The notes below the pieces were generated by a model that saw only the letters and a list, made by a program, of their open reading frames with translations, searched no databases and was not told where the DNA came from. A stretch of 45,039 nt of DNA, taken from the NCBI GenBank assembly GCA_020851565.1, contig JADZCN010000107.1, positions 1 through 45,039 of the forward strand, read 5' to 3'. The translations under genes and the position numbers were made by a program. Of this stretch, positions 35,300 through 44,384 are shown in pieces (positions within the stretch are counted from its first letter, which is position 1; every line of letters begins with the position of its first letter). The stretch comes from Acidobacteriota bacterium. GTDB lineage: Bacteria; Acidobacteriota; Vicinamibacteria; Vicinamibacterales; UBA2999.

Positions 35300-37084
35300 C
35301 TAGGGCTTGAACGTCCAGAACGTTGACGTGTAGCTCCAGACCGTGAACGCCAGGCGCCCCTGCGGCGACCAGGCCGGCTGGGTCTTGTGCGAGGGGTCGA
35401 AGGTGAGCTGCTCGGGCGTGCCACCTTCCGCGGGCACGCGGAACACCTGGAAGTAGCCATCCGGCGCCGGCGCGACGAAGCCCAGCCACCGGCCATCCGG
35501 CGAGACGGTCATTCCCGGGAAGTCGTGCTCGCTCTCCATGCGGTGGACGACGCGCGGCGTGCCACCCGCGGCCGGAAGCACCAGCAGCGCGTGGCGTCCT
35601 GGTCCCTCGCGTGCGATGGCCGCCAGCCGCCTGCCATCCGGCATCCACTCCGCGTGCATCATCTCGCCGTCGAAGCCCGGCGTGGACACCTCGACGAGCG
35701 GAGAGGTGACCTCTCCCGACTCCTGGTCCACGCCGATGGTGAACGCGACGGACTTGCCGCTGGCGTTCGTGCCATCGAGCAGCACCGTGCGGCCATCGGG
35801 CGACCATCGCGGCCAGCCCACCTCGGACCCGCGGCCCAGCATCGTGATGCGGCGGTCCGGGGCGCTGCCATCCGCCGGCCGCAGCCACACGTCGTCGGAC
35901 TGCTCGCGGTGCGAGTGCAGCGCGATCCAGCGGCCGTTGGGCGACCAGGCCATCGCCTGGTCCTCGGAATCCGAGTTCGCGATGACCTGCTGCGGGGCGT
36001 CGGACAGCCCGCGGTCCGCGTCGATGACGCCAATCTCCTGCGCGATGTCCGGGTACTTCGCATCGTCGATGATGCGCCGCCAGGTACCGTAGGTAATCGA
36101 GACGAGCGGATCCCGCGGATGCCACCAGGGCGTCTCGGCCTGGAAGCTGGTGAGCTGGCGCGTCTGCCCGTCGCGAAGCTCCGCGACGAAGGTGCGATAG
36201 GCCTGCGTGCGGAACAGCACCGTGCCATCCTTCGCCACCGAAGGCGCGTAGCTGTCGCGCGAGAACGCGGAGAGCCTCGAGGCCCCGCGCGATGCCAGGT
36301 CCATCTGCCACAGATCCACCATGCCGTTGTCGTTGGGCGAAGCGAAGTACACACGCGCGCCATCGGGTGTGAACGCAATGGGCCCGATGGCGTCGACGTC
36401 CGGATTGGGCGTCGTCGGGCCGGCGCCGCATGGCGCCGCGATGCGCGGGCGCCCGTTCGCGCTGACGATGCAGGCGACGTCGCCGTTCGGCATCCACGCC
36501 GGCCACGACGGGCACGCGCCCTGCGGCGCCCGCTCCGCTCGCGTGCCGTCCGTGGAGAGGCGCCACAGCTCGGGGCCTTCCTTCGCCGCGACGATGGCCG
36601 CGATCCACGCGCCGTCGGGGCTGACGACGGGCTGGCGGATCAGGTTCGCCTGCGGGCGCTCAGGCGTCGTGCCGGCCTGCCCCGCCGGGCTCGTCGCACC
36701 TCCCCACAGCGGCTCGCGCGTCGCGCGATCGAGGTCGTAGATCCACCAGCGGGCCGCGGCGCCCGTGACTTCGGCCAGCAGGCGGCGGTCGCCCATCCAC
36801 TCGAGCCACCGCACCTGGCCGTCGGCCGGCGGCAGCATCGGTGAGGCGCCGCCAGCAACGGGGACCACGCGCACCTGGCGGCCCTCGCTGTAGGCCACGA
36901 AACGTCCGTCCGCCGACAGCACGCCCACCGGATCGCGATAGCCCACGACGCCCTGCTGGTGGGCTGTCGCCACGAATGCCAGCGGCGGGCGCGGGGCATC
37001 GTCGGCCGGCGCGCGCGCGCCGCTGCGCATGAACAGCGCGATGGCGGCCAGGGCGACAAGAACGAGGAGGGTGAACGCTCGCAT
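35300..37084 (-). CDS. TolB-like beta-propeller (WD40/PD40) protein, exported
   Basis: A 594-residue protein from the ATG at 37084 with a membrane/signal segment (AFTLLVLVALAAIALFM). The rest is a chain of PD40 blades, each carrying a variant of SPDGRWIA or WSPDG (e.g. VSPDGAWIAAIVA, AWSPNGRWIALHS, RWSPDGRTVLLDG, TVSPDGRWLGFVA, AWSPQGRLAFTVW). No peptidase or transglutaminase domain follows, so it looks like a binding scaffold. Convergent with the phosphatase gene (18 bases apart). The substrate or partner is unknown. Confidence 0.9.
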   Translation of the reverse strand: MRAFTLLVLVALAAIALFMRSGARAPADDAPRPPLAFVATAHQQGVVGYRDPVGVLSADGRFVAYSEGRQVRVVPVAGGASPMLPPADGQVRWLEWMGDRRLLAEVTGAAARWWIYDLDRATREPLWGGATSPAGQAGTTPERPQANLIRQPVVSPDGAWIAAIVAAKEGPELWRLSTDGTRAERAPQGACPSWPAWMPNGDVACIVSANGRPRIAAPCGAGPTTPNPDVDAIGPIAFTPDGARVYFASPNDNGMVDLWQMDLASRGASRLSAFSRDSYAPSVAKDGTVLFRTQAYRTFVAELRDGQTRQLTSFQAETPWWHPRDPLVSITYGTWRRIIDDAKYPDIAQEIGVIDADRGLSDAPQQVIANSDSEDQAMAWSPNGRWIALHSHREQSDDVWLRPADGSAPDRRITMLGRGSEVGWPRWSPDGRTVLLDGTNASGKSVAFTIGVDQESGEVTSPLVEVSTPGFDGEMMHAEWMPDGRRLAAIAREGPGRHALLVLPAAGGTPRVVHRMESEHDFPGMTVSPDGRWLGFVAPAPDGYFQVFRVPAEGGTPEQLTFDPSHKTQPAWSPQGRLAFTVWSYTSTFWTFKP

Positions 37085-37211
37085 GGGGGCTGATTGTCGC
37101 ACGCCGGAAAACGGCGCGCGCGCGCCGCCGGCCGAAGCCCCGCGGCGCCAGGGGCGCGCGGCGGTCGTATCGCCAGGGCTGGGGGCGTGTCCGCGGTGCT
37201 ACCGTGGAGGG

Positions 37212-37799
37212 ATGCTGGAGTGGAGCTGGGCCGCGTGGGGGGTCAGCGCGGCGGCCGTTGTCGCCTCGGGGCTCGTCGCCGGCGCCGAGGGCAACTGGAG
37301 GCGTCGGGCCGACCTCGACATCGGCTTCCGCAACCACGGCGGCATGTGGGGCGACGCGGTGCTGTTGCCGGTGGCCAACGCGGTGATCGTGCCGTGGATT
37401 GACTGGGGCTGGTGGCTGCTGGCGCCCGTGGCCGCGGCCGGTCTCACCTCCGTAGCGCTGCACGCGCTATGGCACGGTGCGACATCGTACGGCGTGCGGG
37501 ACCACATGTGGCCCACGCGGCCGACGGGACGATGGAACGCGGACCTCTCGCTCGCCGGCTGGTGCCACGTGGCGTATGTGACGGGCGAGCTCGGGCTCCT
37601 GCTGGCTTACGCCGTCACCCCCGTGCCGCTGCCGGTGGTCGCGCTCGTGACCGTGATCCTGACGGTCCACGTGCCGCTCGGGCTGCTGCATCCCGCATGG
37701 TTCGCCACGGGCGGCATCCGCGTGGCGGGCACGCGGCTGATGACGGGGGCGCTGGTGACGCTGTGGGGGGTGACGGGGATCAAGGTTCTGGGGTTCTGA
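37212..37799 (+). CDS. Small integral membrane protein
   Basis: A 195-residue protein from the ATG at 37212 with GGAGG five bases upstream. It has about five hydrophobic segments (WGVSAAAVVASGLVAG, WWLLAPVAAAGLTSVALHALW, YVTGELGLLLAYAV, LPVVALVTVILTVHVPLGLL, LMTGALVTLWGVTGI). The histidines in LHALWHG and VRDHMW may bind metal or haem. I recognise no family. Its last codons (KVLGF and stop) lie in a GGTTCTGGGG repeat, so the C-terminus may have been set by that repeat. Confidence 0.75.
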   Translation: MLEWSWAAWGVSAAAVVASGLVAGAEGNWRRRADLDIGFRNHGGMWGDAVLLPVANAVIVPWIDWGWWLLAPVAAAGLTSVALHALWHGATSYGVRDHMWPTRPTGRWNADLSLAGWCHVAYVTGELGLLLAYAVTPVPLPVVALVTVILTVHVPLGLLHPAWFATGGIRVAGTRLMTGALVTLWGVTGIKVLGF

Positions 37800-37826
37800 G
37801 GTTCTCGGGTTCTCGGGTTCTCGGTT
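37786..37826. repeat. GGTTCTCGG repeat run
   Basis: About five units of GGTTCTGGG, GGTTCTGAG and GGTTCTCGG overlap the end of the membrane protein gene. It is the same family as 28857-28948. Confidence 0.85.
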
Positions 37827-37919
37827 CGCTGGCCCACGAGGCGAAGTCTCGCTCACCGGAGGCCCACGGCACGCGGCGCCGCCCGCCGGCGCGAACGCCT
37901 CGCGTTCGGGTCCCACCAA

Positions 37920-40900
37920 TCAGTGAAAGTCGTGCGATTCCACGGACGCCTGGTCCGACAGGCCGTCCAGCCGCAGCACGCGCTCGGCGCGGATGGAGGT
38001 GACACCATCCTGGTTCTGCAGCACGCCCTCCACCAGCAGGAACGGCGACTCGATGATCACCAGCTTTGCCGTGGCGTAGAGATCGGGGCGGACGATCACG
38101 TTCGAGATGCCGGTCTCGTCCTCGAGCGTGAGGAACACGAAGCCTTTGGCCGTGCCCGGGCGCTGGCGGGTGATGACCATGCCCGCCGTGCGGACGCGGC
38201 GCCCCGCGCGGGCACGCGGCAGGTCCACCGCGCGCAGCACGCCGCGCATGGACAGCTCGTGGCGTCGGAACGACATGGGGTGCCTGCCTATGGTGAGCCC
38301 GCTGCCGGCGTAGTCGGCCACCAGCCGCTCCTCTTCGCTCATCGGGGGCAGCGGGGAGGCGGCGGGCGGCGCCCATTGATGATTGCCAATTGACGATTGG
38401 CGATTCCTTGACGATTGATGATTGGCGATTGGCCATTCGGATTGAGGCATTGGGGATTGGGGCATTGGGGATTGGGGCATTGAGGATTCTTCGTCGCCCG
38501 CTTCGGCCGGCTCGAACAGCTCGCCTGCCGGGCGCACGGCGCGCTCGGCCTGCCACAACGCCGACCGCCGATCCATCCCGAAGCTGTTGAGCGCGCCGAT
38601 CTCGGCCAGGGCCGTGACCTCGTCGCGCCGCAGGCCCGTGACGCGCACGAGCTCGTCGATGGATCGGAACCGCCGGGGCGCGGAGTCTGCAGGCGTCCAT
38701 TCGTGCGAGCAGACGTTGCAGAAATATTGCCGGGAGTCGGGAGTCGGGAACCGGGAACCGGGAGCATCCGCACCTTCAATCATCGACGCATCGTCACACC
38801 CGCACTTCGGACACGCCCGGACTTCACCGGACGAGTGTTCTTCCGGCTCCCGACTCCCGACTCCCGGCTCCGGGCGCCGCGCGGCAATGGCCTTCCCCGC
38901 CTCCGCCCGGAGGCCGCTCACGTAGCGCAGGCCCAGGCGGACGGTGCCGTCCTCCTCCACGGTGCAGTCCCAGTCGGACACCTGCACGTCGATGGGCGCG
39001 AAGCGCACGCCGCGGCGCTGTGCGTCCTTCACCAGCGTGGCGGGGTGATAGAAGCCCATCGGCTGGTTGTTCAAGAGGGCCGTGTAGAAGGCCGCCGGGA
39101 AGTGCACCTTCAGGTACGCGCTCGCGTAGGCGATGAGCGCGAAGCTCGCGGCGTGCGACTCCGGGAAGCCGTAGAGTGCGAACGACGTGATGGAGAGCAC
39201 GATGCGATCCGCCGTGGCGCCCGTGATGCCGTTCTTCGCCATGCCCTCGCGCAGCAGCCCCTCCAGCTGCTTCATCCGCTTCTCGGATCGCTTGAAGCCC
39301 ATCGCGCGCCGCAGGTCCTCCGCCTGCCCGCCGGTGAACCCGGCCACCGCCATCGCCATGCGCAGCAGCTGCTCCTGGAACAGCGGCACGCCCAGCGTGC
39401 GCTTCAGGATGGGCTCGAGCAGCGGGTGATCGTAGGCCACCGGCTCCAGCCCCGCACGCCGGTTCAGATACGGGTGCACCATCTGCCCGACAATGGGCCC
39501 GGGACGGATGAGGGCGACCTCGACGACGAGATCGTAGAAACACGCGGGCTTGAGCCGCGGCAGCGTGGCCATCTGCGCCCGCGACTCCACCTGGAAGACG
39601 CCGATGGTATCGGCCGCCTGCAGCATGGCGTAGACCGCTGGATCGTCGGCGGGGAGGTGGGCCAGTTCAATCATTGCCGATTGGCGATCGGCGATTGGCG
39701 ATTCATTGACGAGTGGCGATTGGTGATCGGGGAATTCGCCATTGGGTGATTGGATATTGGCATTCGTGTCCCGGCGCGTTTCTTCACGCTCCCGGCGGTG
39801 TTCTTCCGGCTCCCGGCTCCCGGCTCCCGGTTCCCGACTGTTTACCAAGCGAATCGCATCCTGCAGCACCGCCATCATCCCGAGCCCGAGCAGATCCACC
39901 TTGATGATGCCCATGTCGGCGCAGTCTTCCTTGTCCCACTGCACCACCACCCGGCCGGGCATGCTGGCGTTCTCGAGCGGCACGACCGACGACAGCTCGC
40001 CCTGGCACACCACCATGCCGCCGGAGTGCTGCCCGAGGTGCCGCGGCAGGTCCTGCATCTGCTGCCACAGCCGCGCGAAGTGCCGCACACGCTCGTCGTC
40101 TCGCGCCATGCCGATCTCGGCGAGCTGGCGCGACAGCGACTCGGACGGATCCACGAACTCGAACTGGTGCATCGCCTTCGCGAGGCGATCGATCTGGGCC
40201 TCGTCCAGCGCCAGCGCCTTCCCCACCTCGCGTGCGGCGCTCTTGCCGCGGTAGGTGATGACGTTGGCGGTCATGGCTGCGCCGTGCCGGCCGTACTTCT
40301 CGTACACGTGCTGGATGACGCGCTCGCGCCGATCGCCGCTCGGCAGGTCGAGATCGATGTCGGGCCACTCGCCCCGCTCCTCGGAGAGAAAGCGCTCGAA
40401 GAGCAGCTCCATGCCCACCGGGTCCACCGCCGTGATGCCCAGGCTGTAGCACACGGCGCTGTTGGCCGCCGACCCGCGCCCCTGCACGAGGATGTCCTGC
40501 TGCCGGCAGAAGTTCACGACGTCCCAGACGATGAGGAAGTAGCCGGCGAGGTCGAGCTTCTCGATGAGATCCAGCTCGCGCGCCACCTGCGCGCGGGCCC
40601 GGTCGTGATAGGGCCGGTAGCGGTTGCGCGCGCCCACCTCCGTGATCTTCCGCAGGAACGACGCTTCGGTCTCGCCAGGCGGTACCGGGTAGCGCGGGAA
40701 GCGATAGCCGAGATCCGTCATCGAGAACTGCAGGCGTTCCGCGAGATCGAGGGTGGCGCGGACCGCGTGCGGCATGTCGGCGAAGAGCCGGGCCATCTGC
40801 ACGGGCGGCTTCAGGTAACGCTCGGCGTTGGCCGAGAGCCGCCGCCCCGCCTCCCCGAGCGTGACGTGCTCGCGGATGCAGGTGAGCACGTCGAACAGCG

Positions 40901-41558
40901 GGCGCTCCTCCGGCGTGGCGAACCGAACGCCGCCCGTGGCCACCACGGGCACGCGGAACGCGTCGGCCAGGCAGCCGAGCATCTCGTTGTCGTCCTCCTG
41001 CGCGCGCTGCAGGTGGCGCTGCACCTCGACGTACACCTGGCTGCGGCCGAAGATGCCGACGAGGCGATCCAGCAGCCCGCCCACGCCGTACCGCTCCGCC
41101 TGCAGCAGCGGCTGCCCGGGCAACGCGATGAGACCGCCGACGTGGCCGTCCAGCTCGCCGAGCGCCAGCGCGCCCTCACCCTTGGGCGCGCGGAGCTTCA
41201 TCCGCGTGACGAGGCGGCACAGATTCTGCCAGCCCTGCTGAGAGGCAACGAGCACGGGCAGGGCAAATCTGGCGCCGGGGTGACGCTGCGGTGTCCGTCC
41301 TACCCGCCGTCCTGATTCATCTGCGCCTTCTGCGTTATCTGCGCCATCTGCGTCCAGCGTCAGCGTCGCGCCAATCAGCGGACGCAGGCCGGCGGCCAGG
41401 GCGGCCTTGTGAAACCGGGGTGCGCCGTACACGCCATCCTGGTCCAGCAGCGCCAGCGCCGGATAGCCCAGCGCCGCCGCGCGCTCGACGAGCGTCTCGG
41501 GCAGCGAGGCGCCCCGGAGGAACGAGAAGGCCGATGCGGCGTGTAGTTCGACGTACAT
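37920..41558 (-). CDS. dnaE2: Error-prone DNA polymerase III alpha (DnaE2)
   Basis: A 1212-residue translesion polymerase. The N-terminal PHP domain starts MYVELHAASAFSFLRGAS. The catalytic palm has PDIDLD at about residues 400-405, and the C-terminus ends in an OB-fold (RVRTAGMVITRQRPGTAKGFVFLTLEDETG). With ImuA and ImuB it bypasses DNA damage mutagenically. Family members are usually about 1050 residues. The excess is four low-complexity inserts made of dispersed DNA repeats: about residues 70-90, 572-631, 893-960 (with a possible zinc ribbon CPKC...CNVC) and 1023-1073. The frame stays open throughout. It is third in the operon, 145 bases after imuB. Confidence 0.96.
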   Translation of the reverse strand: MYVELHAASAFSFLRGASLPETLVERAAALGYPALALLDQDGVYGAPRFHKAALAAGLRPLIGATLTLDADGADNAEGADESGRRVGRTPQRHPGARFALPVLVASQQGWQNLCRLVTRMKLRAPKGEGALALGELDGHVGGLIALPGQPLLQAERYGVGGLLDRLVGIFGRSQVYVEVQRHLQRAQEDDNEMLGCLADAFRVPVVATGGVRFATPEERPLFDVLTCIREHVTLGEAGRRLSANAERYLKPPVQMARLFADMPHAVRATLDLAERLQFSMTDLGYRFPRYPVPPGETEASFLRKITEVGARNRYRPYHDRARAQVARELDLIEKLDLAGYFLIVWDVVNFCRQQDILVQGRGSAANSAVCYSLGITAVDPVGMELLFERFLSEERGEWPDIDLDLPSGDRRERVIQHVYEKYGRHGAAMTANVITYRGKSAAREVGKALALDEAQIDRLAKAMHQFEFVDPSESLSRQLAEIGMARDDERVRHFARLWQQMQDLPRHLGQHSGGMVVCQGELSSVVPLENASMPGRVVVQWDKEDCADMGIIKVDLLGLGMMAVLQDAIRLVNSREPGAGSREPEEHRREREETRRDTNANIQSPNGEFPDHQSPLVNESPIADRQSAMIELAHLPADDPAVYAMLQAADTIGVFQVESRAQMATLPRLKPACFYDLVVEVALIRPGPIVGQMVHPYLNRRAGLEPVAYDHPLLEPILKRTLGVPLFQEQLLRMAMAVAGFTGGQAEDLRRAMGFKRSEKRMKQLEGLLREGMAKNGITGATADRIVLSITSFALYGFPESHAASFALIAYASAYLKVHFPAAFYTALLNNQPMGFYHPATLVKDAQRRGVRFAPIDVQVSDWDCTVEEDGTVRLGLRYVSGLRAEAGKAIAARRPEPGVGSREPEEHSSGEVRACPKCGCDDASMIEGADAPGSRFPTPDSRQYFCNVCSHEWTPADSAPRRFRSIDELVRVTGLRRDEVTALAEIGALNSFGMDRRSALWQAERAVRPAGELFEPAEAGDEESSMPQSPMPQSPMPQSEWPIANHQSSRNRQSSIGNHQWAPPAASPLPPMSEEERLVADYAGSGLTIGRHPMSFRRHELSMRGVLRAVDLPRARAGRRVRTAGMVITRQRPGTAKGFVFLTLEDETGISNVIVRPDLYATAKLVIIESPFLLVEGVLQNQDGVTSIRAERVLRLDGLSDQASVESHDFH
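38376..38490. repeat. ATTGGCGATT/GGCATTGGGG repeats inside dnaE2
   Basis: A run of GATTGCCAATTG, GATTGGCGATT and three GGCATTGGGGATTG-type units, read in frame by dnaE2 as MPQSPMPQSPMPQS and a Q/S/N-rich stretch before the OB-fold. Complementary to the repeat in the msrP-msrQ gap. Confidence 0.85.
38731..38875. repeat. GGGAGTC/CCGACTC repeat pair inside dnaE2
   Basis: GGGAGTCGGGAGTCGGGAACC units at 38731-38764 and the complementary CCCGACTCCCGACTCCCGG at 38847-38871 flank the segment coding for a cysteine pair. They translate as SRFPTPDSR and PEPGVGSREPEE. The inverted arrangement could form a long hairpin. Confidence 0.8.
39670..39840. repeat. ATTGGCGATT and GGCTCCCGG repeats inside dnaE2
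   Basis: GATTGGCGATCGGCGATTGG-type units (39680-39765) followed by CTCCCGGCTCCCGGCTCCCGG (39810-39832). They encode a polar insert (SREPGAGSREPEE, then QSPNGEF ... PIADRQSAM) between conserved polymerase segments. Confidence 0.85.
41317..41354. repeat. CATCTGCG repeats inside the dnaE2 PHP region
   Basis: Units TCATCTGCG, CCTTCTGCG, TTATCTGCG and CCATCTGCG are read on the minus strand as DADGADNAEGADE. The same family lies in the phosphatase linker at 34421-34494. Confidence 0.8.
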
Positions 41559-41567
41559 GAAAAAGAG

Positions 41568-41692
41568 ACCACGAAGGCACGAAGGGAATCACGAAGCGCA
41601 CGAAGTCGCGTTGTCATAAGAGGCAAGACATGTTTACCGGCACCCCTTGAAGTTCTTCGTGCCGGCCTTCGTGTCCTTCGTGCCTTCGTGGT
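41568..41692. repeat. Inverted CACGAAGG repeat filling the imuB-dnaE2 gap
   Basis: Bases 41568-41585 (ACCACGAAGGCACGAAGG) and 41675-41692 are perfect inverted copies of 18 bases, with further degenerate CACGAAG units inward on both sides. The 125-base unit occupies almost all of the imuB-dnaE2 spacer and would fold into a large hairpin in the operon mRNA. Confidence 0.85.
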
Positions 41693-41703
41693 ATCTGTTC
41701 GCC

Positions 41704-43422
41704 TCAATCGAATACGCCCTCCAGGAACCACTGCCCCACGTCGCGCTCGACGGACAGGCGGTAGACCGTCCCGTCCGCCATCGCGATGTCCCACTCGTCG
41801 CGGTCCCAGGGTGAAACGCACCGGGAGGGGGAAACACTCTCTCGGGAGGGGCCACAAACCTGTCGGGAGCGAATAGAACCCTCTCGGGACCACTCTTCGC
41901 TGCGAGATTCCGGCGACGTGCCGCTGAGCGAACCATCCCGATCGCGATCGTCTCCCTCCCGCGATTGCACTCCCTCCCGCAGTTCCCCTCCCGGCACGCG
42001 GGTGCCGCCCCCCGCCCACCACTCCCCCGACGTCCGCCACGGGCCGGCCGCCTGGACGATGGGGCCGCCGGTGATGCCGCGGCGATCGGTCGTCACCCGC
42101 ACCGGGCGGCCATCGTCCACGCGGACGCGCACCGGGATCGGCAGGCGGAAGCGGCGGAGAGAGAGGGGGAGGAGGGGTGCAGGGTGCACGGGTGCAGGGT
42201 ACAGGGGTGCTGGGTGCACGGGCGCTCTCCCCTGTCCCCCCACCCGAAACGGCTCCATCCGGAAGGCCCCCGGCCTCCAGGTGTCCACCAGCGCAGGCGA
42301 GCCCACATGCCCCTCGCCGACGAGCGCGGTGAGCCGCGCCACGAGCGTCGCCACCTGCTCGGGCGCCGGCTGCGCGCGATCGAAGAGCGTCCACTGCAGC
42401 ACGCGGCCCGGCGTGGGCTCCACCCGCACCTGCACGCGATCGATCGCGGCCGATGGCGGATGCGACTCCAGATCCAGCAGCACCAGCGTGCGGAGCGTCT
42501 TCGGGTCCCGCATCGGCGCTGGCAGCGGAATCACGCGCACGTGCACCTGGCGGCTGGTGAGGTGCAGCGCCGTGCGGATGGCCACCGCGCCCCGATCGGC
42601 GCGTTCGAGCCGCGTCGCAAGCGGCTCGAGCAGCCGCGCCAGCACGAACGACAGCGGCTCGAAGCCCTCGATGGGCCACTCGAGCTCCACGAGCTCCTCG
42701 AACACGGGCTCGGCCAGCCAGGGCACCAGCGGCTCGTCGTCTTCGCCCGCAGCCAGGCGCTGCCACGACACGCCCAGCTCGCCCAGCCGCGCATGCACGT
42801 CGGCCCTCGGGAGCGCGGCGAGCGCGCCGAGCCGCCGGATGCCCCAGCGATGCACCGTGACGGCGCACTGCCGCAGGGCCCGCAGTGCCTCCCGCATGTC
42901 GGCCGGCGGCGAAGGGCGCGGGCGAAGCCGGCGTGCGTGCTGGGCCTGGTGGGTGTCGCGCGGATGGCGCCAGCCCATCGACGGCGACAGCATGGCGGCC
43001 GGCGTGGACGCCCCCGTGCCGGTCCCCGGCCCGGCGGAGCCCGACGTGCCTGGCGGGGCCGCGGGCGTGACGGGCATCGTGGCTGCCAGCCGCGCTTCGG
43101 TCACCTCCACGAGCACGTCGATCGGGAGCGCCGCCAGGGCGGCCTGCTCCTCCTCCCGCGACAGCACGGTGAGCCCTTCACGCCCGCACGCCAGCAGCAG
43201 CGCAGTCGATGCCGTGGAGGCGAGCGCCATCGACCGGCACGCGGGACAGGCCTCGCGGATGGCCCCGCCCAGTTCCCCCGGCGTGCCGAACAAGGCCGAG
43301 AGACCGCCGACGTCGAGCACGACGAACGGCCCCAGCACCTGGAAGCGCGGCGTGAACGCCTGCGCCACGCCGACCAGGGCGTCGATCGGCGTCGCCGCCG
43401 ATGCCTGCAACACCGCGAACAC
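41704..43422 (-). CDS. imuB: ImuB, catalytically inactive Y-family-like mutagenesis protein
   Basis: A 572-residue protein from a GTG at 43422 with GGGAGG seven bases upstream and 21 bases after the imuA stop. It matches ImuB from the segment LGPFVVLDVGGLSALFGTPGELGGAIREAC onward, with the helix-hairpin-helix-like IRRLGALAALPRADVHARLG and the little-finger-like C-terminal region. The first 80-100 residues of proteobacterial ImuB (start of the palm) are absent, so it cannot be a polymerase. ImuB links ImuA, the beta clamp and DnaE2. The C-terminal third contains repeat-derived low-complexity inserts (APVHPAPLYPAPVHPAP; an Arg/Ser/Glu-rich stretch at about residues 488-550). Confidence 0.9.
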   Translation of the reverse strand: MFAVLQASAATPIDALVGVAQAFTPRFQVLGPFVVLDVGGLSALFGTPGELGGAIREACPACRSMALASTASTALLLACGREGLTVLSREEEQAALAALPIDVLVEVTEARLAATMPVTPAAPPGTSGSAGPGTGTGASTPAAMLSPSMGWRHPRDTHQAQHARRLRPRPSPPADMREALRALRQCAVTVHRWGIRRLGALAALPRADVHARLGELGVSWQRLAAGEDDEPLVPWLAEPVFEELVELEWPIEGFEPLSFVLARLLEPLATRLERADRGAVAIRTALHLTSRQVHVRVIPLPAPMRDPKTLRTLVLLDLESHPPSAAIDRVQVRVEPTPGRVLQWTLFDRAQPAPEQVATLVARLTALVGEGHVGSPALVDTWRPGAFRMEPFRVGGQGRAPVHPAPLYPAPVHPAPLLPLSLRRFRLPIPVRVRVDDGRPVRVTTDRRGITGGPIVQAAGPWRTSGEWWAGGGTRVPGGELREGVQSREGDDRDRDGSLSGTSPESRSEEWSREGSIRSRQVCGPSRESVSPSRCVSPWDRDEWDIAMADGTVYRLSVERDVGQWFLEGVFD

Positions 43423-43443
43423 GGCTTGCCCTCCCGCGTCCCG

Positions 43444-44361
43444 TCAGCCGATGGCCAGCGGCAGCGCACCCACGAAGCCGCGCGGCGAGGTGGCCCGCAC
43501 CCCCGTGATGAACCCGCCCAGCCGCCGCGTGCGATCGTGCGTGCCGTTCCAGCGAACCTGCGTATGTCGGGAACCAGGAGCGAATTCCTGCCGGGACGCC
43601 GACTCCACACCTTCGGCTCCCGTCGTGATGGTCCCTCCCGACATGATTCCCCCTCCCGTCGCGATCTCCCTTCCCGTCGCGATCTCCACTCCCGACTCCC
43701 GACTCCCGACTCCCGTCACGATCGACACCCCTCCCGCGCTTCGCGCGACGGGGGTGGCCACCAGAAGCACCAGTGCGATCTCGGAGCCCTCGACGATGTG
43801 CTGGAGCCGCAGCCAGGTGGATCGCGGCACGCGCGCGAGTGCCGGCGCAGGGGCGTCGATGAGATCCAGCACCACGAGCGTGCACACCCCCGACTGCGCC
43901 ACCAGGTTGAGCGCCTTGATGCCGCGGTCGATCGTCCGCTCGAGCATCGTGCCCGGCCCCTGCACGCTCCGCTCCCCGGGAACCCAGGCCGGATCCAGGG
44001 CGCCCGCCGTCTTCGACAGCGCCTGCCCCCGCACCCACATCAACCGTGAGAGATCCAGCCCCGCCTCTGCGGCACGCTCCGGATCGAAGCGATCGAAGGT
44101 GTCGACGAGCGCCACCCATTCGCCGCGGCCCGCCGCGGCCGCAAGCGCGGCCCAAGCCAGGCTGGTCCGCCCGGACGACACCGGCCCGACGATTTCCGAC
44201 AGGTGGCCCCGGGGAATCCCCCCACGCAGCTGCAGATCCAGCGGGGCGATTCCCAGCGGCGCCACCAGTGGCGGCGCCTTTCGCGCGATGGTGGTGAACG
44301 TGCGGTCGAGCTTGCGGTCCTGGAGCAGAGTCAGCAGGGCGGATGCCTGGGCAGGAGCCAT
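43444..44361 (-). CDS. imuA: ImuA, RecA-like mutagenesis protein
   Basis: A 305-residue protein with a RecA/SulA-like fold. It has LDLQLRGGIPRGHLSEIVGPVSSGRTSLAWAAL with a degenerate Walker A (GPVSSGRTS, about residues 59-67) and WVALVDTFDRFDPERAAEAGLDL after it. It is the first gene of the imuA-imuB-dnaE2 cassette. ImuA inhibits or tunes RecA and supports DnaE2-dependent mutagenesis in other bacteria. A stretch at about 212-255 (GVGSRESGVEIATGREIATG) derives from GGGAGTC-type repeats. A strong, box-studded promoter lies upstream. Confidence 0.92.
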   Translation of the reverse strand: MAPAQASALLTLLQDRKLDRTFTTIARKAPPLVAPLGIAPLDLQLRGGIPRGHLSEIVGPVSSGRTSLAWAALAAAAGRGEWVALVDTFDRFDPERAAEAGLDLSRLMWVRGQALSKTAGALDPAWVPGERSVQGPGTMLERTIDRGIKALNLVAQSGVCTLVVLDLIDAPAPALARVPRSTWLRLQHIVEGSEIALVLLVATPVARSAGGVSIVTGVGSRESGVEIATGREIATGGGIMSGGTITTGAEGVESASRQEFAPGSRHTQVRWNGTHDRTRRLGGFITGVRATSPRGFVGALPLAIG

Positions 44362-44384
44362 GAACCTATACCTCGCGGAGCAGA

